Of a stretch of 64,000 nucleotides of DNA, positions 57,707-64,000 are shown in pieces. Within the stretch, counting starts at the first letter, position 1. The number at the start of each line of letters is the position of its first letter. Position numbers and translations under genes: made by a program. This DNA comes from Aquatica leii (Eukaryota > Arthropoda > Insecta > Coleoptera > Lampyridae): assembly GCA_035610365.1 (NCBI GenBank), contig CM069438.1:46992837-47056836 (forward strand), written 5' to 3'. The notes under the pieces were generated by a model that was given only the letters and a program-made list of their open reading frames with translations, did not search any database and was not told the origin of the DNA.

Positions 57707-58010
57707 CTACTCTTGGTGCCTTAAGTCCGGAACTAAACTCATGAATCGAAAAAAATCGGCTCCTAAAATTAGTAAACGTAGGAAATCGGTAACGACTAGT
57801 ACCTCTATCAACTTAACTCGACCCTTAAGACTAATAGTAACAATACAAACACCAATACATTCACACTCTTGACCATTAGCTACTAAACACGACACAACTT
57901 TACTTTTAACTAGACGTAGAACCATCTTACTTAATAAGTTCCATTCACGCGCTCCCAAAACGGTTCTAGAAGCACCACTATCTAGTTACCCTTTAACCAC
58001 AGTGCCAAAA
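57707..58010 (-). pseudogene. Ty3/gypsy aspartic protease region
   Basis: The active-site triplet DSG with following ASRTV lies at about 57985, preceded by an in-frame TAA. The downstream open frame 57958-57707 ends in LLILGADFFRF, the usual hydrophobic-hydrophobic-Gly flap/end motif (ILG.DF). The protease normally processes Gag-Pol. Confidence 0.65.
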
Positions 58011-58128
58011 ATGAAACCCTGTAAATAGGAACGTTTATCATTTTCCATGCTTGCAAGAACATAATCCAAAATTGTTTCAAAATAAGTTTCGGTCGCGCTG
58101 TCGACTTCAGTCCTCTCATTACGACTAT

Positions 58129-59217
58129 CTATGGACGACTTCTCTCGTTTCCAGATGCTCTATTGCAGTTCGGACACGATCTAATTGTCACGTTCGGCTT
58201 TTTACATTTAAAACAATGCTTTCTTTGTGGATCAGCACAACCTATAGCTTGATGACCTGCTTTGTTACAGTTTAGGCACACTGGTTCTCCTTGTCTCGAC
58301 GCTTCCAAATGATCTTCTAAAACTACATTAACTCTTTCTTCAATGCCAACATAAGCAAGATCAGATTCAAGAGTGGCGTGACGTTTACTTGGTGGCATAT
58401 ATACTTCAACGGCTTTCCTACGTACTTCTAACTGTCTGCATAGCTTTTTAAGCTGCATTACTAAAATTATATCTGTTAGCGCCAGCGGCGTTTGATACAA
58501 AGGTAAAATATTTTAACTTGTACAGCTTCAGAGACACGGTGAGTCAAGCGACGGAAAAGAAACAACATAACAGCAAGATAAAGTCCTATGGACTTGTTTG
58601 TACCCTATCTCCGTTTCTTTATTTCGTCGGAAAGCTTCTCGTCGTAATCAATGGGTTGAAATACATCCCGCAGTTGCTCAACGAGCGATTGCCAATCCGT
58701 CACAGAACAACGTACGGCCCTGTACCAAATTAGAGCTGGCAAGACAAAGTTCAACCACTCGTTCAAGAAACGCGTTGACTGATGTGTCCTTTTTGTACCC
58801 TGAAAATTTTAAGTCTTAACATTGGACTAGAGTCGACTTGTAACAAATAGGAAAATTTCTGTTCGGATCGTCTTGAGCTCCAGAACCTGAAGCGTTAGAA
58901 ACACCATCATCGTCACCCGTGCTGTTCGTATTATCCTCGAGCTGTAATACAGTAATATTAGCAATTGTCACGTCCGATTTGTTCTGCTCTATTTTTGATT
59001 CAAGAGTATCCATTAACAGCATGGTTTTTGGTAAAAGTTCTCCTCGGACTTTGGCTTTATTTTCTGTTTCTGTAGACATACGATTTATCCTATCCAGAAC
59101 GTGCATTAACCTAGATTCTAATTTCTCGTGCCCTTTACTACCTATAGGAAAACTCGAAGAACCCAACGAAGCTTCTATTTCCTTAAGCTTGTCATCCACG
59201 GCGCTACTGTCTTCCAC
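58129..59217 (-). pseudogene. Ty3/gypsy gag with zinc knuckles
   Basis: The N-terminal part (59217-58816) is an acidic, coiled-coil-prone segment starting MEDSSAVDDKLKEIEASLG. A capsid part in broken frames (58815-58500) shows ALIWYRAV and LVEQLRDVFQPIDYDEKLS. The C-terminal 58500-58129 has a CCHC knuckle (CLNCNKAGHQAIGC) and a second one CFKCKKPNVTIRSC in which the zinc-binding His is Val. Known role: RNA binding and packaging of element RNA. Confidence 0.7.
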
Positions 59218-59513
59218 AAATGTGAACGGATGTGCAGGAACAGGTCTTGCGCCAACCTGTTAATTCTTACTTTTCGCTACATAATGTCTAATTATTTGAA
59301 CTCGCACACTCAAAAATTAACAATAAAAATATACGTAGCAATAAAATAAATGTACTTAAACTAACAATATGCCTAAGTTGCGATTTACCACAAGCCTTAC
59401 TCTCTACAACCTAAACCAAAAACAAATTAAAAATTTTCAATGTTTTTCTAATCTTTATACCATCAAGCGGCTTCGCAGTAATTGTAAGAAGATAGGCGGC
59501 GTAGGAGGACCCT

Positions 59514-59531
59514 GCCCCACGTTGGGCGCTA
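59514..59531 (-). mobile_element. Ty3/gypsy primer-binding site and LTR boundary
   Basis: On the minus strand TAGCGCCCAACGTGGGGC lies just after a region ending ATATTTC, about 300 bp before the gag ATG. GCGCCCAACGTGGGGC is a recurrent primer-binding segment of insect Ty3/gypsy elements. The 5' LTR would occupy about 59535 upward; its outer end was not found. Confidence 0.5.
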
Positions 59532-59534
59532 GAA

Positions 59535-60060
59535 ATATAATACGCCCAAAACGCCAAAACAAATAACAAATCCTACCTAGTTCAAGATGAGAATGGCTCC
59601 GGCCAACGCCAGTGAAGACGGCGTGCGGTATGATATTTAATAGGCTCCAGCAAACATATAAAACTCACCCCTCCTTATATCTATAGGGTCTGCTCTGTGC
59701 GAAAAAAGTTTTTTTCCTAGATCCGGAATTCAAAAAAAAAAGACGAAAACCCCAAAACCCAACGAATATAACTAAGTATTGTATCTACAAAAAATTACAA
59801 TAAAAGTTGATATAATAAAATTGTTTTAAATTCGATTTAACACCAAAAAAAATTATATGCATTAGAAAAAGACCAAAATAAATTGTCATTAATTAACTTG
59901 TATAATATTAACAAAAAAAAAATAAATGCGGAAGTATCTGTAAATCCTAAACCTGAAAGAAACAAAATCAACACAAAAATAAAACTTAAAAAAAAATTAA
60001 TGTTATAAATACACGGTCGGGAAGTCTGGTACCAAGCGCTTGATGGCCAACCCCCCAACA
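59535..60060. other. Probable 5' LTR of the Ty3/gypsy copy and AT-rich flank
   Basis: Position relative to the primer site makes the first part an LTR. No second copy exists in the window to set its limits. From 59720 the sequence is A/T-rich with no coding content. Confidence 0.35.
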
Positions 60061-60064
60061 ATAA

Positions 60065-60300
60065 ACCCAGTTTGCTAAGTATTACCAATCGGATGTGTCA
60101 AAAAGTTGCATGAAGCATGATACTTTTAAGAACCAAAAAAACTTCAACTAATATAGAAAGATGTATTAAAAGCAAAGTTACATGTTTTAACAGGAGTCAA
60201 AAAGCTATAAAACCAAGAAAAATCAATGCAGCTCCGTAGACATTACCGAACAACAAATCAAAGCAAAACAAAAGAAAAAGAAAAGTTTAGATTGCAGTAA
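60065..60300 (+). repeat. Dispersed repeat D, copy 2
   Basis: Starts at CCCAGTTTGCTAAGTATTAC and aligns with 53195-53425 in the same orientation; more eroded than copy 1. Confidence 0.55.
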
Positions 60301-61870
60301 AGATAACGCCCTCAAATTTCATAAAACCCCAGTCCAGAGATGCAAATCTCACCTTGAATATATTCCCCAAAGCTGGTTAAACTCAAGAAGTATCAATATC
60401 TAGCAGATTTTGAATAAGCGCATACCTTAATTTAAAAAAAAACAAAAAAAAACAAAGGCAGCTGTGCCGAAGTATTGCCAAAAGAAGGTATGACATTATT
60501 CCACATAAAAAACTCGAACAGACCCTAAAGATCTAAGAAAAACAAAACCAACAAAGAAATTTCAAGCAAAAAAAAAAGATTCTGATTAAAAAGTCAACAC
60601 AAGCCAAATTACGTAAAAGATAGAGAATCAAATCAGCAATCCAGAAACCGCATAACACAGAACAAAACCAAATGAAAAAAAAAGAAGAAAAGAAGTAAGA
60701 GTACAAGCATATAGGAAAGAATAAAAAGCTTCACTTGCCAACCGAACATCGCTAGTCTTTGTTCGTCATGTTGGAATGTCACCTAGAACTTAAAACCGAA
60801 GAAGGAATTAGAATATCTCAAGAGCACAAGAACCCTAAGGAAGAAAAACAAGAGTTAACAGTGACTGACAACATCAAAAATGCCGACCAAGCGGAAGTAC
60901 GTAGAGACAACGTTGCACTCTATCCCAAGTTCCAAACCAAGCACAACAAAACAAAAATCAACTACCTAAGCCCGATCTAGCAAGCGAAGTAATTCAGAAA
61001 CAAAAGAAAAGAAACATAGTAGCAGTAAACACTAAAGAAAAGTTACTAAAAAAAAGTGTTCAAGCAGGCAAACCATAAAAAAACTCAAAAAGAAAGAAGA
61101 ATGGTTGGTACATAGAAAAGTCCTAGGCAAAAAAAAGAAATGAAAAATAGAAAAGGTGTAGATAGGGAAAGACTGAGAAGGATAAGGATTAATGTTAATG
61201 CCTGATTCGTTCTTCTCACTGTGAAAGAAAAAAAGAAGAAAGACTACCCAACCACACCTAAAAAGATGAACAAGAAGGAAGAAATAGATGTGATGCAAGT
61301 GATCAACCAACCAAATAGACAAAAAAGATGGAAAAAGATAAGATTAGATATAGATGTCTGTTTCGTTCTTCTCTCCGTAAAAGCCTAGGAATAAGAAAAA
61401 AAATTAGGAAATTTAAATGCTTTGAAACTCTTACCTACTATTAATTTAAAGTTTAAAATGTTGATGAAGAATATTAATGATGCTTGTCGTATAAAAAACA
61501 AAAAGAAAATGTAAAAGTAGTAAATATCAAAGATAAAATAAAAATATTATTATTATTAAAATAACAAAAATATCCTTGCGTTCACAATCATGAGTGAACT
61601 AAACGTAGAAGAAATACGTTTTTTTTAATTTTTATTTTTTTGCATTTTATGTTAGTACAATATTTACATATTTTATTTAAAATTTAAAATTTATTTTTAA
61701 ATAATTTTTTTGCGTTTGATAACAAAATATTTAAACTAAATTATTCCTTAACTAAAAAACTATATTTTATTAGATACTATCACCTTATTTTAGTTTACCA
61801 TACACGATTTTCTTTAAATATTAAACTAGAATTTCCTGTAGGTAATTATTGTTGTGACGTAACAACAAAA
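60301..61870. other. Purine-rich and AT-rich DNA upstream of cuticle gene 5
   Basis: A/G-rich to about 61400 with no recognised protein. Two related motifs, GCCTGATTCGTTCTTCTCAC at about 61200 and GTCTGTTTCGTTCTTCTCTC at about 61353, echo one at about 10195. From 61400 to 61870 the DNA is simple AT-rich. Confidence 0.4.
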
Positions 61871-61874
61871 GTAT

Positions 61875-61987
61875 AAAAGAAAAAGTAGTTATTTTTAACC
61901 ATTTGTATGTAATTTACTTAGTTCCTTTACTTTCAATTGTCAGTATAAAAAGCCAACTGTAGTTATTACCAGCATTAGTTGTTCAGA
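61875..61987 (+). promoter_or_regulatory. Core promoter of cuticle gene 5
   Basis: AAAAGAAAAAGTAGTTA (61875-61891) resembles the block of genes 1-4 but is about 69 bp from the TATA box. TATAAAAA is at 61944-61951. The transcription start is probably within 61972-61985, where CAGCATTAG and TCAGA are candidate initiators. Confidence 0.6.
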
Positions 61988-62006
61988 TTAATCTAAAGAG
62001 TTCACC

Positions 62007-62700
62007 ATGTTTGCTAAGGTGCGTTAAGAATAATGATTTTATAGTTTTTTCATATTATTATCTTTTTTAGGTTAGTGTATTGTTTGCTGTCGTTGCTGTC
62101 GCAACTGCTGGATACTTAGAACCAGCTCCAGTGCTCAGATACCACGTAGCTCCAGCCCCAGCTCCAGTCGTAACTTACACATCGCCTGCAATCACCAAAA
62201 CCGAATACATTCCCGGATCGTACTCGTCTTCGTACAGAAACGACGTCGTTATTCCAAGAGTAAAATACACCGAAACTCCAGCAGTTAGCATTGCCATTCC
62301 TCAACCAACCATCACAGTTGCCAAAGTTGAACCAATCGCCATAGCGCCAGCACCTCTTCCAATCGCAAAAATTGAACACATTCCACTTGCACCAGCACCT
62401 CTTCCCTTAACAAAAATTGAACATATCGCACCAGCACCTCTCCCACTCGAACCAGTTCCACTTCCAAAAATTGCACACCTCGAAACCGCTCCACTTCCTT
62501 TAGCAAGACTAGAACATATTGCACCAGCACCATTACCCTTGGTACCTGCTCCATTACCCTTAGCAAAAATTGAACACATTGCACCAGCTCCTCTACCTTT
62601 GGCAAAATTCGAACATATTGCAACAGCCCCATTCGGCTTTGGAGTTCCAGCTTTAGCTCGCGGTTTTGAAGTTGGTCATGGAAGTTACGGACTATTGTAA
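62007..62700 (+). CDS. Cuticle-type low-complexity secreted protein 5 (divergent paralog)
   Basis: Exons 62007-62018 (MFAK) and 62071-62700, with a 52 bp intron (GTGCGT...TTTTTTAG), give 213 residues. The signal peptide is MFAKVSVLFAVVAVATA, then GYLEPAPVLRYHVAPAPAPV and the family core SPAITKTEYIPGSYSSSYRN with DVVIPRVKYTETPAVSIAIP. The tail is unlike the others: imperfect Pro/Leu/Ala units of IAPAPLPL[AT]KIEHI type, ending FEVGHGSYGLL with no GYSW. The same mini-exon, intron position and core prove common descent; the tail has been replaced or diverged. It is probably also a secreted cuticle component, perhaps with different mechanical or stage-specific use (inference). Confidence 0.83.
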
Positions 62701-62727
62701 ATCACTTACGTAATAGAAAGTTGTTCA

Positions 62728-62733
62728 AATAAA
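62728..62733 (+). other. Polyadenylation signal of cuticle gene 5
   Basis: AATAAA lies 28 bp past the stop codon. Confidence 0.55.
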
Positions 62734-62759
62734 ATTATTTGTTGTTACTTTTTATTATT

Positions 62760-63120
62760 ATGACTTACCTATAAGTTCTAGCAACAAAACGAAATGGTTT
62801 ACCTGAAACAAAAAAAAATATATAAAAATTGTTTATTACTAATCAACAAACAACTTAAATTAATTAATTGTTGAAATATATTTAAAAAAGTTAAATTGCT
62901 ATATTTTATCAATTTTTTTCAACATAAGTTTAATATCAATCAACGAAATTAAATATTTAGAAGATAAAAACACTAACGTTTTTTATAAAAATCGTTGCCA
63001 ACGTACACTTAAAGGCAGTTTTTTAGTTCATAACATATGAAGTAACTGAAAATGTTAATTGTTAATGACAATTATGTGGCAAAGTAATATTGAGTTCTAT
63101 AATGTGAAGAAGTTTTTAGA
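62760..63120. other. AT-rich intergenic DNA
   Basis: Nothing recognised. Confidence 0.5.
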
Positions 63121-63124
63121 AAAA

Positions 63125-63375
63125 TCTTCTGTCAGTTTTCTGCGCCTCTTTTGTATTCTTTAATTCGTTTCTCTATTTTTTGTTCTGTTTGTCCAACATA
63201 GCACTCTTCGCACTGGCACGTTATCTTATAAGAACCTTTTCTGTTGCTGTCTTACTAGCCTGTCTTTTATTGTTAGTAGATATTGTTAAAACGTACTTGT
63301 ATATTTTGTTTCTTCAGAGTCCTTCTTATTCTCTTGGCGATTCTTGCTATGTACCGTAAACTGGGAATACTTTGA
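63125..63375 (-). pseudogene. Penelope-like GIY-YIG fragment
   Basis: Minus strand: LRYIARIAKRIRRTLKKQNI (about 63368-63309), then in another frame SYKITCQCEECYVGQTEQKI (about 63228-63169) and EKRIKEYKRGAEN. The Y.I.C.C..CYVGQT pattern is the GIY-YIG core of Penelope-like proteins. It is closely related to 53440-53620. Confidence 0.65.
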
Positions 63376-63511
63376 TCAATATTTAACTTTTAAGTTGAAT
63401 AACTCCTTTAATTTGATAATTAAACTCAAATAAAAAAAATTGGAACAAAGATAAAAATTCAAAGAATTTCTAGAAAAAAAATAAAACTTCGTGATCAAAT
63501 ATAAACTGGTT

Positions 63512-63564
63512 TTGGGGATACTTTGATCACGCTTGATTTTCTAACGATATATCAAACTATCCCC
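63512..63564. repeat. Inverted GGGGATA-TTTGAT motifs, possible transposon end
   Basis: TGGGGATACTTTGATCACGC (63512-63531) is inverted relative to TATATCAAACTATCCCC (63548-63564), and a third copy, GGGAATACTTTGATCAA, is at 63361. They sit just downstream of the transposase tail at the edge and may include its terminal inverted repeat. Confidence 0.4.
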
Positions 63565-63744
63565 TTTGAAAAGGCTACAAAAATAATTGAAAAGACTTCT
63601 GACCTTATGGGCTAACTCTAATCAAAGAAAAAACTAGCCTTTTGTTAACTAATCTTTATTTAGAAACAAAATCGAAACATTTTAACTCATAAGCTGAGAA
63701 CTAGATCATTAAAAATATTAAACAAAAGCTTAAACTTCAACAAC

Positions 63745-64000
63745 TTCAATGTCTATTTCAAATTTATAAAAGACGTTTCCATCGTTGTCGATCTCCGATG
63801 ACGGATATGGCAGAATCTTAATAATGTCACTCTTCTAGATTTCGGAAATGTCATCAGCAATAAGACTGAATCCTCTTTTATTCTTTCGAATTGATTTCAA
63901 GCCGACAACCACAACTTCTAGAACGACTATTTTACAAATGTATCTATATGTTTTTTTCCCTCGTTGTGATGCAAATTTTGCCAAAATATATTGATTAACT
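63745..64000 (-). pseudogene. Probable DDE transposase C-terminal fragment
   Basis: Minus strand: VGLKSIRKNKRGFSLIADDI, a TAG, then KSDIIKILPYPSSEIDNDGN and YKFEIDIEVVEV before TAA at about 63744. This resembles, from memory, the end of insect pogo/Tc1-type transposase proteins (VGLKS....F.L..DD.S.I...D....LP.P). The rest is outside the window. Assignment is tentative; the adjacent inverted motifs support a DNA transposon. Confidence 0.35.

Larger units (their letters stand above)
55940..59220 (-). pseudogene. Ty3/gypsy element: gag-PR-RT-RH-partial IN, degraded
   Basis: Minus strand in canonical order: gag (59217-58130), protease (about 58010-57707), RT (57664-56896), RNase H (about 56620-56380) and an integrase zinc-binding domain with SHNVATSGHTGVYKT and YYRPKMRADV (about 56180-56080). 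It is cut at 55940, before the integrase catalytic core. The pol order (RT-RH before IN) assigns it to Ty3/gypsy. Multiple stops and frameshifts show that it is an inactive genomic copy. Separate entries describe the best-preserved parts. Confidence 0.8.

Noticed and set aside
62116..62632. Minus-strand frames of 87-106 codons opposite gene 5
   Set aside because: Shadows of the Pro/Leu/Ala-rich sense coding sequence.
1..64000. tRNA and rRNA genes
   Set aside because: No cloverleaf with A and B boxes or rRNA-like conserved segments was noticed by eye; a covariance-model search would be needed to exclude them.

Overview
The window is AT-rich animal DNA, almost certainly from an insect. It carries five two-exon genes for secreted, low-complexity, Ala/Pro-rich cuticle-type proteins of one paralogous family, set in a dense graveyard of transposable elements. 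Tiny first exons, introns of about 50 bp, TATA boxes about 32-33 bp upstream of TCAGT-like initiators in most of the genes, AATAAA signals, and the element mix (RTE-like LINEs, Penelope-like elements, piggyBac, pogo/Tigger-like, HARBI1-like, Ty3/gypsy) all fit an arthropod. A beetle or related neopteran is plausible, but the order cannot be fixed from the sequence alone.

Cuticle genes: all lie on the + strand at about 4.46-5.16 kb, 16.56-17.09 kb, 23.38-23.99 kb, 48.50-49.02 kb and 62.01-62.70 kb. Each has a four-codon first exon (MFLK, MFSK, MFLK, MFCK, MFAK), a 49-52 bp intron, and a second exon coding the rest of the signal peptide, a conserved Tyr/Ser-rich core (SPAITKT.[FY]IPGSYSSSYR.DV..PRVKY) and a low-complexity tail. 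The first two are recent duplicates that still share promoter sequence. The fourth is close, the third has a different repeat tail and an early stop, and the fifth is the most divergent. The shared proximal promoter suggests co-regulated epidermal expression.

Mobile DNA between the genes: HARBI1-like end (1-159); a LINE relic (1.43-2.9 kb) split by a dispersed repeat also present at 38.5 kb; Ty3/gypsy relics (2.95-4.27, 10.7-12.5, 15.85-16.09 and 55.94-59.7 kb); a 1.2 kb solo-LTR-like repeat B at 6.85-9.22 kb containing a 1.35 kb solo LTR A; a TIR element with ACGTCA-rich ends (14.69-15.81 kb); an RTE-like LINE (17.5-21.9 kb) interrupted by a 2.4 kb Penelope-like element; a LINE with RNase H (24.7-27.2 kb); a pogo/Tigger-like relic (28.2-29.7 kb); a second solo LTR A (30.76-32.16 kb) next to a dead piggyBac (32.2-33.9 kb); a Penelope fragment (37.8-38.4 kb); a minus-strand LINE pile of three families (41.3-48.2 kb); a LINE 3' part (51.4-52.3 kb); a Penelope element split by repeat B (53.4-55.8 kb); and a Penelope scrap and probable DDE transposase end at the right edge.

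Nearly all element reading frames are broken, so apart from the five cuticle genes no intact host gene is supported. The most informative structures are the nested insertions with recognisable target-site duplications, the paralogous empty site for LTR A, the conserved promoter block of the cuticle genes, and the ACGTCA-rich TIR element, which carries only what may be a transposase tail.
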